Below, piece after piece: positions 25,082 to 33,752 of a stretch of DNA of 64,000 nt. The notes under the pieces are model-generated. The model saw nothing but the letters and a program-made list of their open reading frames with translations. It made no database searches and was not told the origin of the DNA. The DNA comes from Symbiobacterium terraclitae. GTDB taxonomy: Bacteria > Bacillota > Sulfobacillia > Symbiobacteriales > Symbiobacteriaceae. Position 1 is the stretch's first letter. The number at the start of each line of letters is the position of its first letter. The DNA lies in NCBI RefSeq assembly GCF_017874315.1, contig NZ_JAGGLG010000021.1, positions 1-64,000 on the forward strand, in the 5' to 3' direction. Both the position numbers and the translations under genes were made by a program.

Positions 25082-26329
25082 ATGAGGCGCAAGCTGCTCT
25101 GGTTGGTGATGGTCCTGCTGCTCGCGGGCTGCACTTCGGGCTACGAGCCAGGCTCCTACGGCTCCCGCAGGGTCGGTTCGCCCGTCGAGTACGCCCGGGC
25201 GGCCATTCCGGGCTGGGTTCGGGCGGAGCAGGAGGGCCTGGTCGTGCCGCTGGACGGCGCCTTCGACATCCCCGGGACCGGCGCCCGCATCAAACTGGAG
25301 GCGGTCTGGTACAGCCCGCTCCACACCTATCTGCTCTACACCACCGCCGGAGACCGCCCCTTCATGGCGACCTTCATCCGGACGGGGTGGGGCACCGGGA
25401 TGGGAGACTGGGGGCCGAACCCCTACCATCACGGATACGGGGCGTTCTCCGGCGAGGGGTTTCACCAGGTGATGCTCCTCCCCCCGGTTGAGCGGCCGCT
25501 TTCCGCCGATACCCTGGCCGTGGAGGTGGAGAAGTGGTACGCGATGACGCCCGACAAGCGCGACCTGGCTGAGCCCGGAACCCACGTCGGCCCGGTGGCG
25601 TTCGAGCTGCCCGTGCGGGAGGAGTACCTGGACCCCGCACCGGAGCAGTTCGCACTCGACAGGGAAGGGACCTGGCTGGGCCGCACGCTCCGGGTTGACC
25701 GGCTGGAGGTGAGCGTCGGGCAGGCCCGGCTGCACGGCAGCATCGCGCTGCTCCCCGGCGAACACGAGCCCGGCCTGGGTGCCGAACTGGTCTTCGGTGA
25801 CTCCGTCCGCGAGATGGTCGGCTATGTGCGCGGGCCCAACGGGAGCTTCGTCGCTACGTTCGAGCCGCCGGACGGGTGGCCGGCCCCGGTAAGCCTGAAA
25901 CTGTACGGTATCCAGTTCAAGACCGAGGAGGTGCTGGAGGCGGTGATCCCCTGGGGGCAGTTCGGTGGACAGGAGGCCGTGGTGAAGCCGGCGGACCTCC
26001 TCGTGATGCCGTTTTACGACGGCGCCTACCGCCTGCACCGGGTGGACCCGCGGGGCGTCAGCTTTGAGATCATGCGCCCGGACCGGCTTCCCCGGGTCAC
26101 CCCGGCCAACGCCATCCCCGCGGCGGAGTTCATCGGCCCGGACGGCGAGACGGTGACAGACATGCAGCGCGGCGGCGGGCACATCGGCGAGGGCAAGGAC
26201 GGGGTCAGCTACCAGTTCGCCGACGAGGCATCGCCGGCGATGCGGGCGGCCGACGAGATCACGGTCCGCTTCATCCACCCCCCGGCCCTGCTGGAGTTCG
26301 CGGAGACCTGGTCGCTGGTTGCCCCATGA
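25082..26329 (+). CDS. Predicted lipoprotein of unknown function
   Basis: A 415-residue protein. A type II signal peptide with lipobox LLAGC (Cys17) should anchor it on the outer face of the membrane. The mature part appears to be beta-rich with Trp- and Tyr-rich stretches (WYSPLHTYLLYTTAGD; WGTGMGDWGPNPYHHGYG). No family was recognised, and there are no obvious catalytic motifs. ATG 25082 follows GGGAGGGAG; a longer frame to 25019 has no site. It is convergent with the hydrolase gene at 26363. Confidence 0.75.
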   Translation: MRRKLLWLVMVLLLAGCTSGYEPGSYGSRRVGSPVEYARAAIPGWVRAEQEGLVVPLDGAFDIPGTGARIKLEAVWYSPLHTYLLYTTAGDRPFMATFIRTGWGTGMGDWGPNPYHHGYGAFSGEGFHQVMLLPPVERPLSADTLAVEVEKWYAMTPDKRDLAEPGTHVGPVAFELPVREEYLDPAPEQFALDREGTWLGRTLRVDRLEVSVGQARLHGSIALLPGEHEPGLGAELVFGDSVREMVGYVRGPNGSFVATFEPPDGWPAPVSLKLYGIQFKTEEVLEAVIPWGQFGGQEAVVKPADLLVMPFYDGAYRLHRVDPRGVSFEIMRPDRLPRVTPANAIPAAEFIGPDGETVTDMQRGGGHIGEGKDGVSYQFADEASPAMRAADEITVRFIHPPALLEFAETWSLVAP

Positions 26330-26362
26330 ACGGCAGAGCGGAGGGCAGAACCGCCCCCCGCC

Positions 26363-27250
26363 CTATGACCTTCCGCGCAGGAACTCCCGGATGATCCGGT
26401 TGGTCTCCTCCGGCGCATCCTGGTTGGCGTTGTGCCGGGCGCCGGGCAGCATGTGAAACTCCAGGCCCTCCTCCCGGGCCCAGGCGGTCATCGACTTCCG
26501 GATGTTGCCCGTGCGGTCCTCCGCGCCGCAGATCAGCAGGGTGCGCTCGGGGCAGCGCAGCTCGGGCCGGTAGGCCACAAAGTCGAAGACCCGCACCATC
26601 ACCTCGCAGAAGCGGGCCTTGCCGACGTGACGCATGCACTCCCGCACGTACTGCTGCACCTCGGGGCGGCGGGAGCACGCCCACGCCGACCCTTCCACCA
26701 GCCAGTCGAACGGCGTGAGCCTGAGGAGCGGCGCGGCCAGGCGGAGGCTGGCCGCCTCCCACGCCCGGAGCCGCTGGCTGTTGCGTGTGGCGTCGATGAC
26801 CACCAGAGCCTCCACCCGGTCCGGATGGCGCATCGCCACCTCCTGGGCCAGGTTGCCGCCCATCGACTGGCCGATGAGGGTCGCCCGGGCGATCCCCTCG
26901 CGGTCCATCACCGCCAGCAGGTCCGCCACGAGCAGGTCCACCGAGAAGCCCTGCACCCCGGCGGAGCGGCCGTGGCCGCGGGCGTCCCAGGCGAACAGGG
27001 CGTACTCCGGGTCGAAGGCCGGATACTGTGGGGCGAACATGCGGTGGTCCAGCCCGGCGCCGTGGAGGAAGAAGAGGGGCCTTCCGGGCCGGCCGTTGGT
27101 GAAGTAGTGGAGGGTCCCGCCCCGGACCGGGACGGTGCGCTCCTGCAAGCGTGGCGCAGCCGGGGTCATGTCCCATACGTGGGCGCTACGTTCCTCCGTT
27201 TCCTGCGTGGCCGTGGTCCCTTCCTGTATGCCAGCCGTTCGCTCCTGCAC
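26363..27250 (-). CDS. Alpha/beta hydrolase
   Basis: A 295-residue alpha/beta-hydrolase. The oxyanion region FFLHGAGLDHRMF, the WDARGHGRS block, the nucleophile elbow GQSMGG (Ser129), the acid in CGAEDRTG and the catalytic His in GARHNANQD are all present. The fold suits esterase, lactonase or C-C hydrolase roles; the substrate is unknown. The first ~35 residues are a low-complexity extension. GTG 27250 follows GGGAGGTG. The acetyltransferase gene lies 18 bp upstream on the same strand. Confidence 0.85.
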   Translation of the reverse strand: MQERTAGIQEGTTATQETEERSAHVWDMTPAAPRLQERTVPVRGGTLHYFTNGRPGRPLFFLHGAGLDHRMFAPQYPAFDPEYALFAWDARGHGRSAGVQGFSVDLLVADLLAVMDREGIARATLIGQSMGGNLAQEVAMRHPDRVEALVVIDATRNSQRLRAWEAASLRLAAPLLRLTPFDWLVEGSAWACSRRPEVQQYVRECMRHVGKARFCEVMVRVFDFVAYRPELRCPERTLLICGAEDRTGNIRKSMTAWAREEGLEFHMLPGARHNANQDAPEETNRIIREFLRGRS

Positions 27251-27268
27251 GGGTTCACCTCCCGAGTC

Positions 27269-27817
27269 TTAGCCCCGCTGCCTGCGCTGCCGGTACTCCT
27301 GCTCCAGGATGCTCATGATCACGTCGCTCTCCCAACGACCGGCGATAAGCGCACCCTCGCGCTCGACCCCTTCCCGGACGAACCCGCACTTCTCGTAGCA
27401 GGCGATGGCCCGATGGTTGCAGGCCAGCACCCGCAGGTCGACCCGGTGGAGGCGCAGCGTCTCGAAGGCATACTGGAGCACGAGGTTCGTGGCCTCCGTC
27501 CCGTACCCCTTTCCCCACGCTGACGGGTCGAAGATGCCGATGGCGCAGCGGGCCCGCCGCTCGTGCTCGTTCAGGGAGTTCAGCCGCGCCGTGCCGATGC
27601 ACCGGCCACCGAGATCGATGACCCGCTCCATCGGCTCGGCCAGGAGACGCTCGTACCAGCGGTCCACCTGCTCGGGGGTGAGCGGCGCCACGCGTCGGTG
27701 GTCGCCCCCGACCATCCGGATGTACTCGGCGCTGCGCCCGCAGGCGAGCCGGTCCTGCTTGTCCTGCTCCCGGGGAGGGCGCAGTACCACCCGGGCGCCT
27801 TTCAAAACGGGGACCAT
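27269..27817 (-). CDS. GNAT acetyltransferase, RimJ/RimL type
   Basis: A 182-residue protein with the RimJ/RimL-like pattern: VVLRPPREQD near the start, CIGTARLNSL, the acetyl-CoA loop PSAWGKGYGTEATNLVLQYAF, VLACNHRAIACYEKCGFVREG and a C-terminal DVIMSILEQEY. Members acetylate N-termini of ribosomal proteins, amino acids or drugs. ATG 27817 has GGGGGG upstream, while a GTG at 27853 lacks a site. It probably forms a unit with the hydrolase downstream. Confidence 0.82.
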   Translation of the reverse strand: MVPVLKGARVVLRPPREQDKQDRLACGRSAEYIRMVGGDHRRVAPLTPEQVDRWYERLLAEPMERVIDLGGRCIGTARLNSLNEHERRARCAIGIFDPSAWGKGYGTEATNLVLQYAFETLRLHRVDLRVLACNHRAIACYEKCGFVREGVEREGALIAGRWESDVIMSILEQEYRQRRQRG

Positions 27818-27867
27818 CGGGGACGCATCCCCCCTATCCAGTTTACCCACCAATATTCAGCACATGA

Positions 27868-27983
27868 GGGCCGCCGTCCTTCAGGCGGCCCTGCACACCA
27901 CCATGCACAGCGGGGCCACCTTCCTTCAGGCGGCCCTGCACACCACCATGCACAGCGGGGCCGCCTTCCTGCAGGCGGCCCCG
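27868..27983. repeat. 45-bp tandem repeat carrying three GC hairpins
   Basis: Units start at 27868, 27913 and 27958. Each opens with a short stem of the form GGGCCGCC/GGCGGCCC (one mismatch in unit 2), joined by CTGCACACCACCATGCACAGC. It lies directly after the subtilase stop on the minus strand and before the acetyltransferase. Tandem terminators are the likeliest role. A + strand frame through it would encode a 15-residue repeat but has no ribosome binding site. Confidence 0.85.
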
Positions 27984-27984
27984 C

Positions 27985-28857
27985 TTACACCTCAGCGCGC
28001 AGGAGTCGGTCGACCCGCAGCAGGCCGGCCCCCTGCGCCGAAATCGGAATCTCCGGCAGCCACTCGGCGGTCGCCTTCAGGTGCTCCCGGATCGCTGCCG
28101 GCCGCAGGCCGGGGCGCACCTGGAGCAGCAGCGCCGCGGCGGCGGTGACGTGGGGCGCCGCCATCGAGGTCCCGCTCATATAGCCGAAGGACCCGCCCGG
28201 CAGGAGGGAAAAGAGCCCGGCCCCCGGCGCCACCAGGTCGACCTCGGGTCCCCGGCTGGAGAAGCGGGCCAGCCGGTCCCGGCGGTTGCAGGCGGCCACC
28301 GCCAGCACCTCGGGGTAGCTTCCCGGGTAGTCGACGCCGCCGCCCCGGCCGTCGTTGCCGGCCGCCCCCACCAGCAGGGTGCCGTGGCGTTCCAGAAGCC
28401 GGATCGTCTCCGCCAGCTGCTCGCTGCAGCGGCGGTCGGTGCCGAAGCTCAGGTTCACGATCTCGCAGCCCTGCTCGAGACACCACCGCAGGCCGGCCAC
28501 GATGTCGCTGATGCGCCCGTAGCCCCTGCGGTCGAAGATCTTCACGGGCCGGATGCGGAGCGGCGGCGGCCATATCGCCCGCTCCCGGTGCAGCGCTCCC
28601 GCGGCGACGGCCAGGATGCCCGCGATGTGGGTGCCGTGGCCGTGCTCGTCGTGGGGCGGTCTGCCGGGGGAGAGGAGGTTGATGCCGGGACCGAGGAGAT
28701 CCTTCAGATACGGATGCTTCAGGTCGACGCCGCTGTCCAGCAGCCCCACCTCGACCGGCGTCCGGCGCTTGCGTCTGAGGCGCACCAGCCGCCAGGCCTC
28801 GGGGAAGCCGGTCCGCCGGATGTGCCACGGGGGAGACTGCCACACCGATCGTCCCAT
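27985..28857 (-). CDS. Subtilisin-like serine protease, intracellular type
   Basis: A 290-residue S8 peptidase with catalytic Asp41 (LLDSGVD), His74 (HGHGTHIAG), oxyanion Asn (AAGNDG) and Ser231 (SGTSMAAPH). No signal peptide or propeptide is evident: the catalytic domain begins ~35 residues from the start. That suggests an intracellular enzyme like ISP, but without the classic inhibitory N-terminal extension. ATG 28857 follows GGAGGAG. It diverges from typA. Confidence 0.88.
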   Translation of the reverse strand: MGRSVWQSPPWHIRRTGFPEAWRLVRLRRKRRTPVEVGLLDSGVDLKHPYLKDLLGPGINLLSPGRPPHDEHGHGTHIAGILAVAAGALHRERAIWPPPLRIRPVKIFDRRGYGRISDIVAGLRWCLEQGCEIVNLSFGTDRRCSEQLAETIRLLERHGTLLVGAAGNDGRGGGVDYPGSYPEVLAVAACNRRDRLARFSSRGPEVDLVAPGAGLFSLLPGGSFGYMSGTSMAAPHVTAAAALLLQVRPGLRPAAIREHLKATAEWLPEIPISAQGAGLLRVDRLLRAEV

Positions 28858-28932
28858 GGGATCGCTCCTCCGCCGGGGTCTCACCCATCATTACGGTCCG
28901 GGCGGCGGGATTGCTACCGGTGAAGGTCGCGC

Positions 28933-28961
28933 TTTACTTTTTATGGCATCATCCGTATAAT
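28933..28961 (+). promoter_or_regulatory. Sigma-A-type promoter for typA
   Basis: TTTACT (28933-28938) and a perfect TATAAT (28956-28961) are 17 bp apart, about 65 bp before the typA ATG. Confidence 0.78.
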
Positions 28962-29026
28962 ACGCGAGTTGGGGCCCGTGTTGTGGGCTCCTATTCCAGT
29001 GGGCAGACTTCGCCTGAGGAGCGCTG

Positions 29027-30895
29027 ATGAGAGGAATGAAGCGGACCGACCTGCGCAACGTGGCGATCATCGCCCACGTCGATCACGGCAAGACCACCCT
29101 CGTAGACGGCCTGCTCCGCCAGTCCGGCACCTTCCGCGCCAACGAGCAGGTGGCGGAGCGGGTGATGGATTCCAACGACCTGGAGCGGGAGCGGGGCATC
29201 ACCATCCTCTCCAAGAACACCGGCATCACCTACAAGGGCGTCCGGATCAACATCGTCGACACCCCCGGCCACGCCGACTTCTCCGGCGAGGTGGAGCGGA
29301 TCATGACGATGGTGGACGGCTGCCTCCTGGTCGTCGACGCGGCCGAGGGGCCGATGGCGCAGACCAAGTTCGTGCTGCGCAAGGCCATGGAGGCCGGCCT
29401 GAAGCCGGTGGTGGTGATCAACAAGATCGACCGGCCCGACCGGCGCATCGCCGAGGTGGAGGACATGATCCTCGACCTCTTCATCGAGCTGGGCGCGGAC
29501 GACGACCAGCTGGAGTACCCCGTCATCTACGCCTCGGCGCGCGCCGGCGTGGCGACCTACCGCCTGGAGGAGGAGGGGAAGGACCTCCAGCCGATCTTCG
29601 ACACGATCCTGGAGCACATCCCCTGCCCCGAGGGCGACCCGGATGCGCCGCTGCAGGCCATGGTGACCTCGCTGGACTACGACGAGTACGTGGGGCGCGT
29701 CGCCATCGCCCGGGTGCGCCAGGGCAGGGTGGTGGCCGGCCAGCAGGTGGCGGTGGCCAAGCTGGACGGCTCCGTCGTCCGGTTCCGGGCGGCGCAGCTC
29801 TTCGGCTTCCAGGGGCTGAAGCGGGTGCCGATGGAGGAGGCCACGGTGGGCGACATCATCGCCATGACCGGCCTGGAGGACGTGAACATCGGCGAGACCA
29901 TCACCGACCCGGAGCAGCCCGTGCCGCTGCCGCCGATCAAGGTGGACGAGCCGACGCTGCAGATGACCTTCCGCACCAACGACTCGCCCTTCGCCGGCCG
30001 GGAGGGCAAGTACGTCACCTCCCGCCACCTGCGGGCCCGCCTCTTCAAGGAGTTGGAGCGGAACGTGGCCCTGCGGGTGGAGGAGACCGACTCGCCCGAC
30101 GCCTTCATCGTCTCCGGTCGCGGCGAGCTCCACCTCTCCATCCTCATCGAGACCATGCGCCGTGAGGGCTACGAGCTGGCGGTCTCCAAGCCCAAGGTGA
30201 TCTTCCGCAGGGACGAGCACGGCAACCGGCTGGAGCCCCTGGAGCAGCTGATCATCGATATCCCCGAGGAGTACATGGGGACGGTGATGGAGGCGCTGGG
30301 CGTCCGCAAGGCCGAGATGACCAACATGATCAACCACGGCAACGGCAACCTGCGCCTGGAGTTCATCATCCCCGCCCGCGGGCTGGTCGGCTTCCGCTCC
30401 GAGTTCCTCACGCTGACCCGCGGCTACGGGATCATGCACCACCTCTTCTACGACTACGGCCCGTACCGCGGCGACATCCCGACCCGCACCCGGGGCTCGC
30501 TGGTGGCCTCCGAGGCCGGCACGGCCACGCAGTACGCCCTCTACCAGCTCCAGGACCGGGGAACGCTCTTCATCGAGCCCGGCACCGAGGTCTACGTGGG
30601 CATGGTGGTCGGCGAGAACAGCCGGGAGCAGGACATGGACGTCAACGTCTGCAAGACGAAGCACCTGACCAACATCCGGGCGGCCGGCTCCGACGAGAAG
30701 CTGCTCCTGGATCCGCCCCGGCTGCTCACGCTGGAGGAGGCGCTGGAGCAGATCGCCGACGACGAGCTGGTGGAGGTCACGCCCAAGTCGATCCGGCTCC
30801 GGAAGCAGTACCTGGACCCGATCATCCGGGCCCGGCTGGCCAAGGGGAAGGAGATCAACGCGGAGGTGCTGCAGCGGCTGCAGCAGGGCAGATAA
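29027..30895 (+). CDS. typA: Translational GTPase TypA/BipA
   Basis: A 622-residue ribosome-associated GTPase. The G domain carries AHVDHGKTT (G1, ~15-23), [10 protein letters not shown] (switch I), [11 protein letters not shown] (G3) and NKIDRPDRR (G4). EF-G-like domains II and III follow ([19 protein letters not shown]), then the BipA-specific C-terminal domain ([22 protein letters not shown]). It acts in ribosome assembly and stress adaptation. ATG 29027 follows GAGGAGC. It is monocistronic with its own promoter and terminator. Confidence 0.96.
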   Translation: MRGMKRTDLRNVAIIAHVDHGKTTLVDGLLRQSGTFRANEQVAERVMDSNDLERERGITILSKNTGITYKGVRINIVDTPGHADFSGEVERIMTMVDGCLLVVDAAEGPMAQTKFVLRKAMEAGLKPVVVINKIDRPDRRIAEVEDMILDLFIELGADDDQLEYPVIYASARAGVATYRLEEEGKDLQPIFDTILEHIPCPEGDPDAPLQAMVTSLDYDEYVGRVAIARVRQGRVVAGQQVAVAKLDGSVVRFRAAQLFGFQGLKRVPMEEATVGDIIAMTGLEDVNIGETITDPEQPVPLPPIKVDEPTLQMTFRTNDSPFAGREGKYVTSRHLRARLFKELERNVALRVEETDSPDAFIVSGRGELHLSILIETMRREGYELAVSKPKVIFRRDEHGNRLEPLEQLIIDIPEEYMGTVMEALGVRKAEMTNMINHGNGNLRLEFIIPARGLVGFRSEFLTLTRGYGIMHHLFYDYGPYRGDIPTRTRGSLVASEAGTATQYALYQLQDRGTLFIEPGTEVYVGMVVGENSREQDMDVNVCKTKHLTNIRAAGSDEKLLLDPPRLLTLEEALEQIADDELVEVTPKSIRLRKQYLDPIIRARLAKGKEINAEVLQRLQQGR

Positions 30896-30903
30896 CGCGT
30901 AAG

Positions 30904-30930
30904 AGCGGAGGGCCTTAGCACCCTCCGCTT
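30904..30930 (+). terminator. Terminator after typA
   Basis: AGCGGAGGG pairs with CCCTCCGCT around CCTTAGCA, followed by TCATAC. It also faces the leftward peptide gene ending at 30949. Confidence 0.75.
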
Positions 30931-30948
30931 CATACATGTAGCGATGTT

Positions 30949-31077
30949 TCACACCAAGCACTCGTAGTACGGGGAGCACCCGTCGTTTGCGATGGAGTGC
31001 TCGCCGGCCACCGCCAGGTTTCCGACGGCGGTGACCAGGAGCATCACCAGGAATGCCAGAGCCACCAGCTTCCTCAC
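30949..31077 (-). CDS. Small secreted peptide, 42 residues
   Basis: A small gene. GTG 31077 is preceded by a GGAGGGGGTGA site. The product begins MRKLVALAFLVMLLVTAVGN, a typical basic-plus-hydrophobic signal peptide, with probable cleavage after AVA. That leaves an 18-residue mature peptide GEHSIANDGCSPYYECLV with two Cys (C-x5-C) and an acidic/Tyr character. It could be an extracellular signal, a disulfide-bonded peptide or a membrane-associated microprotein. It lies 46 bp downstream of the lipoprotein gene on the same strand and may be cotranscribed. Confidence 0.6.
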   Translation of the reverse strand: MRKLVALAFLVMLLVTAVGNLAVAGEHSIANDGCSPYYECLV

Positions 31078-31123
31078 GTCATCTCACCCCCTCCTGCCCC
31101 CGTGCGGGGACGCCGCAGCGGCC

Positions 31124-31765
31124 CTACTGGATCGTGAACTCCCAGGTGGCTTCGCCGTATTCCGGGTGGATGAAGGTGTACCTGTAGGTCCCGTCCATCC
31201 GCTTCGCCAGGAAGCCCAGCCAGCCCTGGCCGCTCTCGCCCTGCCGGAAGGTGCCGTTCAGCCTGGGCGTGCGGTATGACGTGGCCTGCAGGTTGTACGG
31301 CGCGCTCTTCTCCTCGGGCGTCGTCAGCTTGTGCTGTTCCGTCGGGTTGACGGTGTACGCGGCCGCGCCGTTGTTCTGCACCGTCACATCGATCAGGACG
31401 TAGGTGTAGCCCGGGGCCGGGGCCTCGTCCACGGTCTCCACCTGGTGGACGGTGACGGTGAGCAGACCGACCTCCGCCGTGTCACCCACCGCCAGCGGGC
31501 CCAGCTGCGCCTTCTCCGCCGGCGCGGGTGCGGCACTGCCGCCCGAGGCGCCCTGGCCGCCGGATCCGCCGCCGGAGGTGGACGCGCCGCTGCCGGAGGA
31601 GCTCGAACCGGACGCGCCCGAACCGGACGAGGTCGAACCCGAGGCGCCCGAGCCCGAGGCGGTGGTGCCGCCCGGGCCGGACTGGTCGGCGTACTTCCCG
31701 CAGCCGGCCGCGGCCAGCGCCAGCAGCGCCGCCAGCAGCCCAACCAGAATCCTTCTCCGCAACAT
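31124..31765 (-). CDS. Lipoprotein with DUF4352-like domain
   Basis: A 213-residue protein with a type II signal (lipobox AAAGC, Cys22). A ~60-residue Gly/Ser-rich linker made of near-repeats of SGSGASGS follows. A C-terminal beta-sandwich (~95-213) resembles the DUF4352/telokin-like family: VGDTAEVGLLTVTVHQVE, YVLIDVTVQNNG and a final YGEATWEFTI. Such domains are extracytoplasmic in Firmicutes; their role is unclear. A 42-residue secreted peptide gene follows. The downstream dpp permease end is 19 bp away on the same strand. Confidence 0.78.
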   Translation of the reverse strand: MLRRRILVGLLAALLALAAAGCGKYADQSGPGGTTASGSGASGSTSSGSGASGSSSSGSGASTSGGGSGGQGASGGSAAPAPAEKAQLGPLAVGDTAEVGLLTVTVHQVETVDEAPAPGYTYVLIDVTVQNNGAAAYTVNPTEQHKLTTPEEKSAPYNLQATSYRTPRLNGTFRQGESGQGWLGFLAKRMDGTYRYTFIHPEYGEATWEFTIQ

Positions 31766-31784
31766 GGGTATCCCCCTCTGCCTG

Positions 31785-32708
31785 CTACTGCTTCAACCGG
31801 GGGTCGAGCGCATCGCGCAGCCCGTCCCCGATAAAGTTGATGGAGAGTACCGTAAGGAAGATCATCAGGCCGGGCGGCAGCCATGTCCACGGCATGGTCT
31901 GCAGCACCGCCATGCTGTTGGCCTCGCTGAGCATGTTCCCCCAGGTGGGGATCGGCTGCTTGACGCCGAAGCCGAGGTAGCTGAGGCCCGCCTCGGCGAG
32001 GATGATGCCCGCCACCTCGAGCGTGGCGTTCACGATCAGCGGGGCCATGGCGTTGGGCAGCAGGTGGCGCATGATCATCCGGAAGCCGCTCACGCCCATC
32101 GCCCGGGCGGCCTCGATGAAGTCCCGCTCCCGCAGCGAGAGGAACTCGCCCCGCACGAGTCGGGCGGGCACAGGCCAGCTGAGGAAAACGATGGCGAAGA
32201 CCAGGTTCGAGACCGACGGCCCCCGTATGGCCACGATCGTCAACGCGAACATCAGGAACGGGAAGGACTGGATGATGTCCACCAGGCGCATCAGCACGTT
32301 GTCGACCCAGCCCCCGAAGTAGCCCGCGACGGACCCGATCGCGATGCCCATCACCATGTAGATGGCCACCGATCCCAGGGCGATCGAAAGCGAGACCCTT
32401 CCGCCGTAGAGGAGGCGGGTCAGGTTGTCGCGGCCGGCGCTGTCGGTGCCCAGCGGGTGGCGGGCGCTCGGCGTGGCCCGTATGTAGCGGATGTCGATCT
32501 CGTCGCGCCCCCAGCCCAGCGTGGCCTGCGTGATGAGCGGCGCGAAGAGGGATATGAGGATCAGGATGAGGAGGATCGTCGCCCCGGCGATCGCCATGCG
32601 GTTGCGCAGGAAACGGCGGAAGACCATCCTGGCGTAGGAGGTCTCCTTCGGCGCCAGCCCGTCAAAGGTCTTCGGGGAGGGTGTCGGCATGGGGTTGGTG
32701 ACGGCCAC
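31785..32708 (-). CDS. Peptide ABC transporter permease, DppC type
   Basis: A 307-residue inner membrane protein with an N-terminal cytoplasmic stretch, six membrane segments and the EAA loop (FIEAARAMGVSGFRMIMRHLLPN at ~195-220) that contacts the ATPase. It ends with INFIGDGLRDALDPRLKQ, the family's C-terminal signature. It pairs with the DppB-type permease 12 bp upstream. No ATPase gene follows, so the transporter must borrow NBDs, perhaps those at 40815-42808. Confidence 0.92.
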   Translation of the reverse strand: MAVTNPMPTPSPKTFDGLAPKETSYARMVFRRFLRNRMAIAGATILLILILISLFAPLITQATLGWGRDEIDIRYIRATPSARHPLGTDSAGRDNLTRLLYGGRVSLSIALGSVAIYMVMGIAIGSVAGYFGGWVDNVLMRLVDIIQSFPFLMFALTIVAIRGPSVSNLVFAIVFLSWPVPARLVRGEFLSLRERDFIEAARAMGVSGFRMIMRHLLPNAMAPLIVNATLEVAGIILAEAGLSYLGFGVKQPIPTWGNMLSEANSMAVLQTMPWTWLPPGLMIFLTVLSINFIGDGLRDALDPRLKQ

Positions 32709-32720
32709 GTGAGAACCTCC

Positions 32721-33668
32721 TTAGGCGTACCGAATCCGGGGGTCGGCGACCGCGTAGAGGATGTCGGCAACGAGGTTGCCGATGATCACCAGCAGGGCGA
32801 AGAACATGTTGGTGGCCATCAGCACCGAGTAGTCCCGGTTGTTGACGGCCTCGAAGGTGAGGAGGCCCATGCCGGGGAACGTGAAGACCTGCTCGATGAT
32901 GACCGCCCCGCCGAAGAGGCCCGGCAGGCTGAAGCCGAGCAGGGTGATCACCGGAATCAGGCCGTTGCGCAAGGCGTGCTTGTAGATGACGATGCGCTCG
33001 GCCAGGCCCTTCGCCCGCGCCGTGCGCACGTAGTCCTGGCGCAGGACCTCCAGCATGGAGGAGCGGGTGAAGCGGGCATAGGAGGCCGCATCCCGCAGCC
33101 CAAGAGTGACGGCGGGCAGCACCAGGTGGTGCAGCACGTCCCAGAATCCGCCGACGCCGGGCGTGTGGATGCCGTTCATGGGGAAGATCGGCAGCTTCAC
33201 CGCGAAGAAGTAGATGGCCAGCAGCGCTGCGAAGAACGAGGGCAGCGAGATGCCCATAAAGGCGAAGGTCGTCGCCGCGTAGTCCAGGGCCGAGTACTGC
33301 CGGGTGGCGGAGACCACGCCAATGGGAATGGCGATGGCCAGACCGAGGAGGAAGGAGGAACCGGTGAGCAGCAGGGTCCTGGGCAAGGCCTTGGCCATCA
33401 TGTCGATCACGGGCTCCTGCGTGCGGATGGAGTACCCGAGGTTGCCGCTGATCGTGGTCTTGAACCACCGGACGTACTGTACCGGGATGGGGTCGTTGAA
33501 GCCCATCTCCTCCCTGAGCCGGGCACGGAGCGTCGGGTCGGTCCGCGGACCGAACAGGTACGCGTAGGGATCGCCCGGCGCGGTGTGGATGATGATGAAG
33601 ACGACGATGCTGACGCCCAGGAGGATCGGAATCGTCTGCAGCAGCCGTCGCGTTAGGTACCGGCCCAC
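32721..33668 (-). CDS. Peptide ABC transporter permease, DppB type
   Basis: A 315-residue protein with a first membrane helix (LLQTIPILLGVSIVVF), a large external loop after it and five further helices. The EAA loop is YVRTARAKGLAERIVIYKHALRN. The C-terminal LVADILYAVADPRIRYA is typical of DppB/OppB. It forms the heterodimeric channel with the DppC-type gene downstream and receives substrate from the binding protein encoded upstream at 33753. Confidence 0.92.
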   Translation of the reverse strand: MGRYLTRRLLQTIPILLGVSIVVFIIIHTAPGDPYAYLFGPRTDPTLRARLREEMGFNDPIPVQYVRWFKTTISGNLGYSIRTQEPVIDMMAKALPRTLLLTGSSFLLGLAIAIPIGVVSATRQYSALDYAATTFAFMGISLPSFFAALLAIYFFAVKLPIFPMNGIHTPGVGGFWDVLHHLVLPAVTLGLRDAASYARFTRSSMLEVLRQDYVRTARAKGLAERIVIYKHALRNGLIPVITLLGFSLPGLFGGAVIIEQVFTFPGMGLLTFEAVNNRDYSVLMATNMFFALLVIIGNLVADILYAVADPRIRYA

Positions 33669-33693
33669 CTGTCAGTCTCCTTTCTTCCCGGCG

Positions 33694-33745
33694 GCGTGCG
33701 GCCCGGGGGCCTCCCCCCCCCCCGGGCCGCCTGCCGCACGGTGGT
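33694..33745 (-). terminator. GC-rich hairpin with an 11-C tract between binding protein and permease
   Basis: On the minus strand GCGGCCCGGGGG pairs with CCCCCGGGCCGC. The loop side contains a run of 11 G (C at 33713-33723 on the + strand). Such hairpins after the binding-protein gene usually reduce readthrough into permease genes. Confidence 0.6.
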
Positions 33746-33752
33746 CAGCCGC

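Noticed and set aside
27863-28148. + strand frame encoding a 15-residue repeat (ALHTTMHSGA)
   Set aside because: No ribosome binding site, runs antisense into the subtilase gene, and the repeats are explained as tandem hairpins.
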